Shown here: positions 43,371 to 52,493 of the stretch, piece after piece
Numbering within the stretch: position 1 is the stretch's first letter
Layout: each line of letters opens with the position of its first letter
Source: Chloroflexota bacterium
Lineage (GTDB): Bacteria > Chloroflexota > Anaerolineae > Anaerolineales > E44-bin32
Assembly: GCA_022561385.1 (NCBI GenBank)
Contig: JADFRG010000008.1
Coordinates: 1 to 64,000 of the forward strand
DNA: 64,000 nucleotides
Direction of reading: 5' to 3'
Program-made: the position numbers and the translations under genes
The notes under the pieces: generated by a model
What the model was told of the DNA's origin: nothing
Database searches by the model: none
Seen by the model: only the letters and a program-made list of their open reading frames with translations

Positions 43371-44270
43371 ATGGACTTAGGCGAGTCTTCAATCGGGCTC
43401 GTTCTTCGCGCGCGCTCGGGTTTCTATGACGTGGAAACCGAGGCCGGTATGGTTCAAGCGCAGTTAAGAGGGCGCGTGCGAAAGGACAGCCACGCGATCG
43501 CGATCGGCGACCGGGTGCAGGTTCGCGGAACGGAAGGCGGCAAGGTAATGATTGAGTCCGTGCAGCCGCGAGAACGAGTGCTCTCCCGGCGCGACCCCGG
43601 TCGGGAGGCGGAGCAGGTGCTGATTGCCAATCCAGATCAGGCGGTGTTCGTTTTCGCCTGCGCCGACCCGGATCCAAACTTCCGAATGATGGATCGATTG
43701 CTTGTGATGGCAGAGAGCGAAGCGATTCCTTCGATAATTTGCGCCAATAAGATCGACCTGGTGAAACCAAATAGCGCCAGGGAGGAATTCGGCGAGTACA
43801 GCGACATCGGTTACCCGGTGTTTTACACCTCCGCTACAAATGGCAAAGGGGTCAAGGCGCTGCGCAAGCAGCTGAAAGATAAGATCTCTGTGTTTGCCGG
43901 CCCCTCTGGAGCGGGGAAATCCACGCTGCTAAATGCACTTCAGCCGGGGCTGGGTCTGCATACCCAGGAGGTCAGCGAGGTCGGGTTAGGCGCACACACC
44001 ACGGTTGTTCGAGAACTGCTGCCTCTCATCGGAGGAGGTTACGTGGCCGACACCCCTGGTTTGAGAGCATTCGCACTCTGGGACATCGAGCCGGAGGAAT
44101 TGGACGGGTACATGCCCGACCTGGCAGCGCTGGTTGACCGCTGTGAATTCAACGATTGCACACACATTCACGAGCCGGGTTGTGCCATTTTGGCGGCGGT
44201 GGAGGCCGGTCAGATTAGCCCGGAGCGATACTATTCATACTTGCGGATGCGCGAGGGCGACGTCAACTGA
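43371..44270 (+). CDS. rsgA: Ribosome small-subunit GTPase RsgA
   Basis: A 299-residue circularly permuted GTPase. An OB domain (residues 1-70) precedes the G4-G5-G1-G3 order: NKIDLV, TSATNGKG, GPSGAGKSTLLNAL, then DTPGLRAF. The C-terminal zinc knuckle is CEFNDCTHIHEPGC. It assists late maturation of the 30S subunit. ATG 43371 starts the OB fold directly; the longer frame beginning at 43233 runs inside the PBP gene and is rejected. Confidence 0.94.
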   Translation: MDLGESSIGLVLRARSGFYDVETEAGMVQAQLRGRVRKDSHAIAIGDRVQVRGTEGGKVMIESVQPRERVLSRRDPGREAEQVLIANPDQAVFVFACADPDPNFRMMDRLLVMAESEAIPSIICANKIDLVKPNSAREEFGEYSDIGYPVFYTSATNGKGVKALRKQLKDKISVFAGPSGAGKSTLLNALQPGLGLHTQEVSEVGLGAHTTVVRELLPLIGGGYVADTPGLRAFALWDIEPEELDGYMPDLAALVDRCEFNDCTHIHEPGCAILAAVEAGQISPERYYSYLRMREGDVN

Positions 44271-44420
44271 GCGTGGGTGCATGGGCGCTGGGGTGCTGGG
44301 GAGCGCTCTCGCATACTCGCTCGCCGACAAATGCATACATTCAACCGCCGCGTGCTCCCGTACTCCCCAGCTCCCGCGCACGTCGGCTCCCCTGCTCAGG
44401 AGCGCCCCTGCACCTTTGCT
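44271..44420. repeat. Dispersed GCTCCCCTG-rich inverted repeat, copy 1
   Basis: A G-rich left half (GGGTGCATGGGCGCTGGGGT..., then GGGGAGCGC) and a C-rich right half (GCGTGCTCCCGTACTCCCC..., then GCTCCCCTGCTCAGGAGCGCC) are imperfectly complementary. Three similar elements occur at 58.2, 60.5 and 61.7 kb. It fills most of the gap between two converging genes. Confidence 0.6.
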
Positions 44421-44478
44421 AAAATCGATCGCCGACCCTCGAGCTCTCGAGATAAGCGCGCGCTCGGGACCGGAATCA

Positions 44479-44501
44479 AAAAGGGCCACTGGGGCCCTTT
44501 T
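44479..44501. terminator. Bidirectional rho-independent terminator
   Basis: AAAAGGGCC pairs with GGCCCTTTT around a 5-nt loop, between the converging rsgA and coaE genes. Confidence 0.85.
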
Positions 44502-44522
44502 CATTTTCCGAGGATCGGAGGC

Positions 44523-45656
44523 CTAGAGCGGTCGCAGGACCCGGTTTTCCTTTAAGCGCTTAAACCAGAGGGACGATCCGCGCGGCATCGACTCCATAGC
44601 CGCCTCTTGCCAGGCTCGAACGCCGAGGCCCTGCACGGTTTGGGGCCGGTAACCGACGCTTCGCCAGGCGGAGGCGTGCTGCGCCAGGTAAGGCGGGAGA
44701 AACAGCAATGATGCCTCGCTCTGAAGTTCGTTGGAGGCCGTTTCCACCTGATTCATCAAGGCAGGAATGGCTTCATCCAGGGGAAGGTTCGGCGCAAAAT
44801 ACAGCTCGTCGATGCGAGTCACCAAATTCTCGACTTGCCAGCCTGCGATGCCGGCCGTGTGGTTGTCGCGCTCAATCAAAAGGAAGGCCTTCTCTCCGAA
44901 GGCCGCCATCACGTCTTCGCGGTTCATGGTCTTCTTTCCATGTGTGACTTGTGTAATAAATCGAGCGATTTCGTCGGCATCCTGCGGCAGACCACGCCGG
45001 ACCACTAACTCCCCGGGTCGCGCCTGCGGTGGCTGCTCCAACAGGGGTTCCTTGGGTTTCGGCAGCTCGGCCCACGCAGCCTGAACCTGCTCCCAGGTGT
45101 TTTCAAAGGAGCCCTCGTTGCGGATCACCACCGAGGCCGCGCGCAGCTTACTCGTCTGCGGGGATTGGGCCGAAATGCGCTGCTTGGAAGCGGCTTCGGA
45201 AAGCTGCCGTTTGTGCATCAGGCGCGAAACTTGAAGCTCTTCCGCGGCGGATACGACCCATACCGCGTCACAACCTGCGGCCAGATCGGATTCCAATAAT
45301 TTGATGGCTTCGATCACTACCACGCTGTGTTTGGCCCGGCGGATGAGTAGATCAATGGCGTGGGTCACCAGCGGATGAACGATTTTCTCGAGTTTATCGA
45401 GCGCCCCTTGATCCGAGAAGACGATCTTCGCCAGTCGGGCGCGGTCAATCTGGCCTTCGTCGTCGACGATCCACTCGCCAAAAGATTTCAATACCAGCGG
45501 AAATCCGGGCGCACCTTTGGCCATGGCGCGATGTGCGAGAGCATCGGCGTCGATGCCGTAGCCCCCAAGATGTTCCAGCATCTTGCGCACGACGCTCTTG
45601 CCTGTGGCAATATTTCCGGTAAGACCAATGACGTACTTGCCCGGCCAGCGACTCAA
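44523..45656 (-). CDS. coaE: Dephospho-CoA kinase fused to GNAT-like domain
   Basis: A 377-residue fusion. Residues 1-200 are dephospho-CoA kinase (last step of CoA synthesis): P-loop GLTGNIATGKSVV, YGIDADALAHRAM, HPLVTHAI and the lid-type VSRLMHKRQLSEAASKQRISAQ. Residues 215-370 continue as an acetyltransferase-like domain (VVRRGLPQDADEIARFITQVT, FLLIERDNHTAGIAGWQVE, ASLLFLPPYLAQHASAWRSVGYRP) lacking a canonical acetyl-CoA loop. A second domain that may bind CoA attached to a CoA-making enzyme is notable; its function is not known. Confidence 0.88.
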   Translation of the reverse strand: MSRWPGKYVIGLTGNIATGKSVVRKMLEHLGGYGIDADALAHRAMAKGAPGFPLVLKSFGEWIVDDEGQIDRARLAKIVFSDQGALDKLEKIVHPLVTHAIDLLIRRAKHSVVVIEAIKLLESDLAAGCDAVWVVSAAEELQVSRLMHKRQLSEAASKQRISAQSPQTSKLRAASVVIRNEGSFENTWEQVQAAWAELPKPKEPLLEQPPQARPGELVVRRGLPQDADEIARFITQVTHGKKTMNREDVMAAFGEKAFLLIERDNHTAGIAGWQVENLVTRIDELYFAPNLPLDEAIPALMNQVETASNELQSEASLLFLPPYLAQHASAWRSVGYRPQTVQGLGVRAWQEAAMESMPRGSSLWFKRLKENRVLRPL

Positions 45657-45719
45657 ATCACGAATCCTTAAGGGAACCTTTGATTGTAACTTTCAGGATC
45701 GGGGTTGTCAAAGATCGGC

Positions 45720-48110
45720 TCAGCGGCCGAGTTGAGCGAAATAAATCTGATCCCCTGCGGCCACAAAGAGGTCGTTCGGAGGTGCCCCGGTGATGGCGCT
45801 CACCTGAGCTTCGAACGTGGTGGGGTACTGAGCCTGGTATACGAGGCGCATGCTGTAATGGAAGACCGTACCCTCGATCCCGTCCAGGAAAAATAGCGAA
45901 GGTTCCGGAGGCGGGGAGTATACAAAACGTAGCGGATCGGCACCCGGAATCGTGGCCCGAGGACCGAATCCGGCTCGTTCGTCCTGAAACTGCGGCTCCG
46001 ATTCGCATTCGACTCGAATACGAAGGTTGCCTTCGAGCGTGTTTTCTATCGTCCTGCGACATCGATCAATTCTGCCATCTGCGTATAAGATAATAAGCTC
46101 GTCCTGGGCAAGTGCCAAGTCAATCGCCGTTCCTAATTCTCGCACCTCCTCCACGAAGTAAAGGGCAGGCGAACCGCTAAACAAGCCGTCGGCCGCGTCG
46201 TAGATCCAAACCGCGTTTTTTACAGGGTCCAAGACGTAAAGTTTATTTCCGAACACTTCGATGGATTGGATCGTTCCCCATCCCAGATCGGGGGCGGCCA
46301 GCTGGCCGGTAAGCGGCTCAGCCCCGGGTGCGCAATATAGAAGGGAGCCGTTTCCATCGATCGCCACCACTCCCTCCGTGCCCAGGGCTCCGGGCTCGCG
46401 CTGGATCACCATGCTGATCGGACGGCCGAAGGCCGGAATGTTGTCCGCGCCGGCCAGGCATTCAAACTGGCTATCAATTTCATATCCGCGCCCCGTGGCC
46501 CAGGCATGCCAGATTGTCCCTGTCCCTTCGTCGTAGGCATAGAGATCGGTTGCGGTGGCCGCAACAAAGGTCAGGTTGGCTTTCGGGCCGAAGCCCCCAC
46601 TCACGGCGGGCACAAAATCCAATCGGATGACCTGATCGAGCTCGTCGAATGCCAGCTGGATCTGGCTGCCAAGGCGGAGGGACTCTTGAGACGTCCGATA
46701 ACTTTCCGCCAGGTCGAGCCATTGGGAAGCCAGAAGCCAATCTGGGCGCGAATCCTCACCCGGTGCCTGGATTTGAGCGGAGATTACGGCCGATTGCGCC
46801 TGCGCGAGGTAACTTTCAAATTGCTCCACACGGCCGTGTTTGAAGTAGATCAAGCTGGATAGACCGACCACCAGGATCGGCACCGCCGCGGCAGTGAAAG
46901 CCAGCAAATTCGGCGAGAATTCGTCGAACTGCTGGGGGTCCAGCGTTCCCGGGATAAGTCGGACAATCACCTCAACTGCCATGCGCGAGACTCGCTTCGT
47001 GGCCGCTCTAAGCCGAAAGGCGATTCGGCGCATGCCAAACCCGGGAATGTTCCTCGAGAAGTCATCGGGGTCGTGCCCCGGATCCTCTAATTCCTCGGCA
47101 ACGGTCCGCCGCCCGGGCCCTTCCACATCGGAGGTGGAGGCCCGCGCCGGCGCGTCGGATGGACGCCCGCTCGAGTGCTCGCTCCCGGCAGGGTGCTCCT
47201 GCCCGACGGGGTGCTCGTGCCCTACAGTGTGCTCGCCCTCGGCAATCGGGGGATCTGGCGAAGATTGACTGGAACCATCGCCCGTTTCCAAAGCTGTGAG
47301 GCCTACACCGGGTCCCGAGTTCGCGTCAGGCGCCGATCTGGGTGAGCCATCCGAACCCGACAGGATTTCTGTGGATCGATCACTCGCGTCGAGGGCGGAT
47401 CGCGCGGGGGCATCCAAGCCCGTGAGTCCCGCCGGGGAAGGCGCGCTGAGGTCGGGGGCGGATCTTGGCGAGGCAACTGAGGCTGTGGCTGGAACCTGGA
47501 TCACCAGGCCGGTGATGTCGCGATCGGTAGCCTCCACCAGGCGATCGGAGACCTGTTCCAGCGCAAGCCCGGTGAGTCCGGCGAGAGAAAGATCAGACCA
47601 CGGGACGTCGTCGGCCGCGGTGAGAATGATGAGATCTGACGGCCGCACTTCGAGGTGCTGGAATTGGATCATGGGGGCCAGCGAGCTGCCGAGGGGCCGC
47701 TTAGACCCGTACATCCGACTCACGACTCCGAATCGGACCAGAATAATCTCCCCGGCTCCGCACTCGGAGAAATAGAGGTTTTGGCCGCGGAGTGCACCTA
47801 CCACCAGGCCTGCTTCAAGGCCGCTGTCTACCAGCTCTTGATTAACAGCCATGGCTGCCTGGCGAAGGGCCGCCGTTACGGATCCGGGCGTGCCAAAGAA
47901 GGCTTGTGCGGCCGACTGCGCAAGCCTGGACGTACGACCTTCGCCGGCGGTGCCGAGCAGCTTGAGGCTGACAAAAAGGTAATCGTGAGCACGCCCTCGC
48001 GCCGCCTTGCGTGGAGGCGAAAGCGCAAGCGTGCCAGGTGGCGGGGAATTCTGTTCTTCCCCCCCTGCCACATGTAACAGGTCGATGTTCGCTTTTAGGA
48101 GTTCAGTCAC
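45720..48110 (-). CDS. Pseudophosphatase, membrane helix and beta-propeller protein
   Basis: A 796-residue protein starting at GTG 48110. Residues 1-205 have a PP2C-like outline (GTAGEGRTSRLAQSAAQAFF, FSECGAGEIILVRFG, SDLIILTAADDVPWSDL) but lack the metal-binding aspartates, so they are probably catalytically dead. A long Ser/Pro/Asp-rich linker (about 210-390) includes a 6-residue tandem repeat. A membrane helix lies near 403-425, followed by a helical segment and an extracytoplasmic beta-propeller-like region (roughly 500-796, with VAATATDLYAYDEGTGTIWH, SIEVFGNKLYVLDPVKNAVW). It sits next to a PP2C and a VWA-FHA gene, suggesting a phospho-signalling module. Function is unknown. Confidence 0.6.
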   Translation of the reverse strand: MTELLKANIDLLHVAGGEEQNSPPPGTLALSPPRKAARGRAHDYLFVSLKLLGTAGEGRTSRLAQSAAQAFFGTPGSVTAALRQAAMAVNQELVDSGLEAGLVVGALRGQNLYFSECGAGEIILVRFGVVSRMYGSKRPLGSSLAPMIQFQHLEVRPSDLIILTAADDVPWSDLSLAGLTGLALEQVSDRLVEATDRDITGLVIQVPATASVASPRSAPDLSAPSPAGLTGLDAPARSALDASDRSTEILSGSDGSPRSAPDANSGPGVGLTALETGDGSSQSSPDPPIAEGEHTVGHEHPVGQEHPAGSEHSSGRPSDAPARASTSDVEGPGRRTVAEELEDPGHDPDDFSRNIPGFGMRRIAFRLRAATKRVSRMAVEVIVRLIPGTLDPQQFDEFSPNLLAFTAAAVPILVVGLSSLIYFKHGRVEQFESYLAQAQSAVISAQIQAPGEDSRPDWLLASQWLDLAESYRTSQESLRLGSQIQLAFDELDQVIRLDFVPAVSGGFGPKANLTFVAATATDLYAYDEGTGTIWHAWATGRGYEIDSQFECLAGADNIPAFGRPISMVIQREPGALGTEGVVAIDGNGSLLYCAPGAEPLTGQLAAPDLGWGTIQSIEVFGNKLYVLDPVKNAVWIYDAADGLFSGSPALYFVEEVRELGTAIDLALAQDELIILYADGRIDRCRRTIENTLEGNLRIRVECESEPQFQDERAGFGPRATIPGADPLRFVYSPPPEPSLFFLDGIEGTVFHYSMRLVYQAQYPTTFEAQVSAITGAPPNDLFVAAGDQIYFAQLGR
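47175..47234 (-). repeat. 18-bp minisatellite inside the pseudophosphatase gene
   Basis: GTGCTC recurs at 47175, 47193, 47211 and 47229, every 18 nt. The unit encodes E-H-x-x-G-x four times in the linker, so copy-number change would stay in frame. Confidence 0.8.
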
Positions 48111-48124
48111 GGCCGGTTATTTTA
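48111..48124 (-). promoter_or_regulatory. -10 box of leaderless promoter
   Basis: TAAAAT (minus strand, 48124-48119) lies 8 nt before the GTG at 48110, the spacing seen at other genes in the window. Confidence 0.5.
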
Positions 48125-48208
48125 CAGGTACGACCTGCGGTCAGCAATCGAGTTGCAAGAACCAGACCCGTGTAATTGTCTTGCCAGGTGGTGGTTATTG
48201 ATAGTGGG

Positions 48209-49141
48209 TTACCAGGGCCAGAAGCCGAGCCATAAGCTGAAGCCCGTTCCGATGGCTACCAGGACCAAAAGTCCTAGGGCCGCGGTCACCAGAACCAGGC
48301 CCGAACGCAACCGTCCGCGAGGACGCGCCGCTTCTTTATCTGGAACTTCGACAATAATCAGAGTGATATTGTCGTGTCCGCCACGCGCTCTGGCCATATC
48401 TACCAGGATGCTCGCGGCTCGTTCCGGTGAATTCTCCGACAGCACTTCTAAAAGCTCCTGATCTTCCACCAGATCGGTCAGTCCGTCGGAACAAAGCAGC
48501 ATTTGGTCGTGCGCGGCCAGCTTCAGACCCTGATTGGCTTCGGAGGCTTTATCGCTTTCATCGGCAGAAAGTCGCAGGCGAAGGTCCGGTATGGGGTCCC
48601 TTTCGCCGCCCAGGTGCCGATGAAGCACGTGGGCGTTGGGATGGTCTTGAGCCTCCTCCGGTGTCAGGATGCCGTGTTTGATGGCTTCTTGGATCCAGGT
48701 GTGATCAATTGAGATCTGCTGGATCGTGCCGGACCGCACGAGATAGGTCCGGCTATCGCCAACCGAGATGGTATACAAGCGGCGACCCACTACCATCGCG
48801 GTCGCAATAGTGGAGCCCATGCCTTCGAGCGCCTTGTCCTTGTTTGAGGATTCGGAAATTGATCGACCCGCGCCGATGATGGCTTCCGAGAGTTCCGCCA
48901 CGGGATCGTCGCCGCTCGATTTGGCGATGGCGCTGGGGACCTGATCTGCGGCGATCTGTGAGGCTACTTCGCCCGCTTGATGGCCGCCGATCCCGTCGGC
49001 TACGAGGGCCAGCATAACCGGAGCCTTGTCCGACTCCCGCGAATAAGAGGTAACAGAATAGCGGTCCTCGTTGATCTCCCGGGTCTCACCCGGGTGCGAC
49101 AACGCGGCGACTGTCAGATGGGAGCGATCGGTGGGGATCAT
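48209..49141 (-). CDS. PP2C-type Ser/Thr phosphatase with C-terminal membrane anchor
   Basis: A 310-residue phosphatase. Metal-binding and catalytic motifs of PP2C are intact: INEDRYSV, ALVADGIGGHQAGE, YTISVGDSRTYL, LLCSDGLTDLV and GGHDNITLIIVE. A basic segment (RPRGRLRSG) and one membrane helix near residues 283-305 follow, so the catalytic domain faces the cytoplasm. It removes phosphate from Ser/Thr of proteins phosphorylated by Hanks-type kinases; none is encoded in the window. It overlaps the upstream VWA-FHA gene by 4 nt. Confidence 0.92.
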   Translation of the reverse strand: MIPTDRSHLTVAALSHPGETREINEDRYSVTSYSRESDKAPVMLALVADGIGGHQAGEVASQIAADQVPSAIAKSSGDDPVAELSEAIIGAGRSISESSNKDKALEGMGSTIATAMVVGRRLYTISVGDSRTYLVRSGTIQQISIDHTWIQEAIKHGILTPEEAQDHPNAHVLHRHLGGERDPIPDLRLRLSADESDKASEANQGLKLAAHDQMLLCSDGLTDLVEDQELLEVLSENSPERAASILVDMARARGGHDNITLIIVEVPDKEAARPRGRLRSGLVLVTAALGLLVLVAIGTGFSLWLGFWPW

Positions 49142-50970
49142 GCGGCGGGTGGTCCCTCGTCTGGGGAAATCCGGATCTCCCGAGGGGGACGATCACCAGG
49201 TAGCTGAAAGCGGAATTCTACACGGCCCAGTTGAATATGATCGCCATGTTGCAGCCGGCGGCCAGATTTTGGCACAAGCTCGTAATTGATCCAACTCCCG
49301 GCGACACTGCCTTGGTCCCGCAGCAGATAATCGCCATCCGCCTGACGGATCAGCCGCGCATGCATCCGCTCGACAGATGGATCGTCCAAAACGATGGCGG
49401 CCAGAGATGCGTCTCTCCCGAGCACAACATCTACCCCGGTCAGCGGAATCGGGTCACCCGCCGGCCGCAGCGGGATTAACAGCGCCTCCGGTGGGGCAGC
49501 GCTTCGAAGCCGGGTGCGCTTGATCGGATTTAACCGGACTACGGCCGCCGGCTCCGGGAGCGCCGCCCGCCGAACAAGCGTCGTGAGACCAATCACAAGC
49601 ACCATGCCGGCCACAATAACGGCCAGAACCGCCACCACCGAATCAAGTGCCGGGCGAAGGGCGGAGAACCCTTGCTCCGGCCTGGAAATCACTAGCTGGA
49701 CCGGATGTTTGATCGTTTCCGCTTGCAGGCCGAGGGAATCCTCTACAAGGACGCGCAGGATATGGGGGCCGCTTTGACGGTACTCCGTAAGGTCCCATTC
49801 AAATCGATCGAACGGCGCTTCTCGCCGCACGTCAACAACTTCCTCGTCGACCAACAATGAACTCCGCCGGATGCTGCGAACATGCCCATCCGGGAATGTG
49901 GTCAAGATCTGGAGATCGAAAGAGGTTGGGGAAATCGCCTCCAGCTCTATCTCCGGGTCATCCGTCTGTCGAATGATCTCGTTCGGCGGCTGGATAAATG
50001 CCACTTCGGGAGCTTGTACGTTGATTTCATAACGTACCGAAGATGAACTCGATTCAAACTCGTCGTTGCTGACCTGGATCTGCAGCAAGTGGATCCCCGA
50101 CGTATCTGCCCGGGAAGAGAACGTGACCTCGTATTGATACCGTTGATTCAAGATGCGATCCGCGATGGCCTCTATGCCGCCATCAGGATCGAAAGCCAAA
50201 AACTGGCCGCCGGTGGAAGCCGCCAATTCTTTTAGCGTCTCAACTTCGGGAAGATCCAGGCCCTCCGGGCTGGAGAATAAGACCGGATAAATGGCGGTAG
50301 CAGAATCGCTGGCACGGGAGATCGCGTTCGCAAGGGGTAGATCCCGTGGGGTCTCGATGAGGGGAGTCATGAATACCAGCGAGCTCGGAAGCGCTTCGGC
50401 CTCCAGAGGGTCATCGGAGAAATCGAGCGCTAACAACAGCAAATCGAAACCGGATATGCTCCCTTCAAAGGTGGGCTCCATTTGGTCCAGGACGGCCGCC
50501 AGCTCGGCGGCCGAACTGGAATGCTGGATGAGCAGACCGTCTGCGGTCAGCAGGCTGAGGTCGTCTACACCGATCAGGCTGTTATCCGGGTCGCGCCAAT
50601 AATCGAGCAGTTCATCCTTGGCGTAGTCGAAGCGGGTTCGACCATGGGAGTCGCGCACTCCCAGGCCAGGCGCAGTGTTGATGACGTAAACTTGTCGGGT
50701 TCCGACCAACACCTCTTCGACCACCAGGTCGTCCACCGGCCGGTCATCTTCAAGAATTCGAAAATTCTCGGCGCGAAGGCCGGGGATGCGCCGGCCCGCC
50801 TCATCTGAAACCCCTATCCGCAGGCTTATGGTCGGAAAGGCCTGCGTATTCGGCTCGGATACGCTGAGAGAAGGTTGAAGCTGCACGGCGGGGCGGAGCG
50901 TTAGTACAAGGAGAAGGCCAAAATTCCCCCACCGGCGCCGGCTCAAAAATCGGCGCGCGGCTACTCCCAT
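49138..50970 (-). CDS. VWA-like extracellular and cytoplasmic FHA domain protein
   Basis: A 610-residue protein. An N-terminal signal or anchor (residues 14-30) is followed by an extracellular part: an Ig-like stretch (SLRIGVSDEAGRRIPGLRAE) and a VWA-like alpha/beta domain (YVINTAPGLGVRD, LLALDFSDDP, SSLVFMTPLIE). A membrane helix near 455-475 leads to an FHA domain at about 515-600, with VVLGRDASL, DPSVERMHARLIRQ, GSVAGSWINYE and LQHGDHIQLG. The R, S/R-H and N residues for phosphothreonine binding are present. It probably links surface events to Ser/Thr phosphorylation. The gene overlaps guaA and the PP2C gene slightly, forming one operon. Confidence 0.75.
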   Translation of the reverse strand: MGVAARRFLSRRRWGNFGLLLVLTLRPAVQLQPSLSVSEPNTQAFPTISLRIGVSDEAGRRIPGLRAENFRILEDDRPVDDLVVEEVLVGTRQVYVINTAPGLGVRDSHGRTRFDYAKDELLDYWRDPDNSLIGVDDLSLLTADGLLIQHSSSAAELAAVLDQMEPTFEGSISGFDLLLLALDFSDDPLEAEALPSSLVFMTPLIETPRDLPLANAISRASDSATAIYPVLFSSPEGLDLPEVETLKELAASTGGQFLAFDPDGGIEAIADRILNQRYQYEVTFSSRADTSGIHLLQIQVSNDEFESSSSSVRYEINVQAPEVAFIQPPNEIIRQTDDPEIELEAISPTSFDLQILTTFPDGHVRSIRRSSLLVDEEVVDVRREAPFDRFEWDLTEYRQSGPHILRVLVEDSLGLQAETIKHPVQLVISRPEQGFSALRPALDSVVAVLAVIVAGMVLVIGLTTLVRRAALPEPAAVVRLNPIKRTRLRSAAPPEALLIPLRPAGDPIPLTGVDVVLGRDASLAAIVLDDPSVERMHARLIRQADGDYLLRDQGSVAGSWINYELVPKSGRRLQHGDHIQLGRVEFRFQLPGDRPPREIRISPDEGPPAA

Positions 50971-52484
50971 TCGATGGTCGCGGGCGGCTTGCTCGTGATG
51001 TCGTAAACCACGCGATTGACTCCGGTGACCTCATTAACGATCCGACTGCTGATCCCTGCAAGCAGATCGTGCGGTAGTCGTGCCCAGTCCGCGGTCATGA
51101 AGTCCTCCGTTGTAACCACTCGCAGCGCGATCGTCTCGCCATAGGCTCGCCGGTCTCCCATCACACCCACCGAACGCACAGGCAACAGGACGGCAAATGC
51201 CTGGGCGGAGGTTTGTTGATGCGATTTCAATTCGTCCGTGAGAATTCGGTCCGCGGCACGTAGGGCCGCGAGTCGAGCCGACGTGACCTCGCCCAAGCAC
51301 CTTATTGCGAGGCCCGGGCCGGGGAACGGCTGGCGCTCAAGAACCTCCGCTGGCAAGTCAAGACCGCGGCCCAGCTCGCGGACTTCATCTTTGAAGAGCA
51401 ACCGCAGGGGTTCAACGAGCGCGAAGTCCATGTCTGCGGGTAGACCGCCGACGTTGTGATGGGTCTTGATCCGAGCCGAAACTTCACGATCCTTGCCGCT
51501 GGATTCGACGATATCCGGGTAGATTGTGCCTTGCACGAGAAATCGCGGAGGTTTTAGAGGCGCAGCCGCCTCTTCAAACAATCGAATGAAAAGTTCGCCG
51601 ATGATTCGACGTTTCTGCTCGGGATCGGTAACACCTTCGAGGCTGGCCAGAAATTTATCCGCGGCGTCAATTACCTGTAGCTGGTCATTTAGCAGCGGAC
51701 CGAGGCTCGCCGAAACCATGGCCGATTCGCCGCTTCGGAGCAGTCCGGTGTCCACGAACACACACTTCAGTCGTTCTCCCAGGGCCCGATAGGCCAACAC
51801 GGACGCTACCGCGGAATCGACCCCTCCGCTTACCGCCGCGATTGCGCTTCCCTCGCCCACCTGCTCCTGAATGTCCCGGATGGCTCTGGGAATATTAGAT
51901 GAAGGAGACCAATCGGCCTTGGCCCCGCAAATGTCCACCGCGAATCGCCGCAATATTTCACCGCCACCCGGCGTGTGTTCTACCTCGGGGTGGAATTGCA
52001 GGCCATAAATCCGGGCAGTTGGATCCCCCATCGCCGCGTAGGGTGAATTATTCGAGCTAGCAATGACTTGAAATCCGCTGGGCAAAACCTCCACGCGGTC
52101 ACCGTGCGACATCCAGACCGGCTGCGATCCAAGCTCAAGCAGGCCGTCTCCGTCCTCGACGTGGATTTCCGCCACCCCATACTCGCGCGATTGGGCGGGA
52201 GCCACCTGGCCTCCCAGGGCCTCCGCCAGAGCCTGCATTCCGTAGCAGATTCCCAAGATCGGTTGCCCCGATTCAAGAACGAATTCAGGAATCTTAGGCG
52301 CGTTTTCTTCATAGATTGAGGCCGGTCCGCCGGACAGGATGTAGCCTGAAGGGTTGATGGACAGGACGTCTTCGGCGGGCGTGTCGTACGCAAAGAGTTC
52401 GCAGTAAACCCGAGCCTCGCGCACCCGGCGTGTGATCAGCTGTGAGGTTTGGGAGCCAAAGTCGATGACCGCAATGGTGTCCAT
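50961..52484 (-). CDS. guaA: GMP synthase (glutamine-hydrolysing)
   Basis: A 507-residue GuaA of normal length. The class I glutamine amidotransferase has nucleophile C80 in GICYGMQALA and the downstream His/Glu in LQFHPEVEHT. The ATP pyrophosphatase P-loop is AVSGGVDSAVAS near residue 218, and the dimerisation domain ends with RVVYDITSKPPATIEWE. It converts XMP to GMP. It lies 9 nt after xpt, so purine salvage and synthesis are co-expressed. Confidence 0.96.
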   Translation of the reverse strand: MDTIAVIDFGSQTSQLITRRVREARVYCELFAYDTPAEDVLSINPSGYILSGGPASIYEENAPKIPEFVLESGQPILGICYGMQALAEALGGQVAPAQSREYGVAEIHVEDGDGLLELGSQPVWMSHGDRVEVLPSGFQVIASSNNSPYAAMGDPTARIYGLQFHPEVEHTPGGGEILRRFAVDICGAKADWSPSSNIPRAIRDIQEQVGEGSAIAAVSGGVDSAVASVLAYRALGERLKCVFVDTGLLRSGESAMVSASLGPLLNDQLQVIDAADKFLASLEGVTDPEQKRRIIGELFIRLFEEAAAPLKPPRFLVQGTIYPDIVESSGKDREVSARIKTHHNVGGLPADMDFALVEPLRLLFKDEVRELGRGLDLPAEVLERQPFPGPGLAIRCLGEVTSARLAALRAADRILTDELKSHQQTSAQAFAVLLPVRSVGVMGDRRAYGETIALRVVTTEDFMTADWARLPHDLLAGISSRIVNEVTGVNRVVYDITSKPPATIEWE

Positions 52485-52493
52485 CAGGGGCGT

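Noticed and set aside
42748-43770. 340-codon minus-strand frame across the PBP and rsgA genes
   Set aside because: It crosses two well-supported genes and has low-complexity Arg/Pro/Ser composition.
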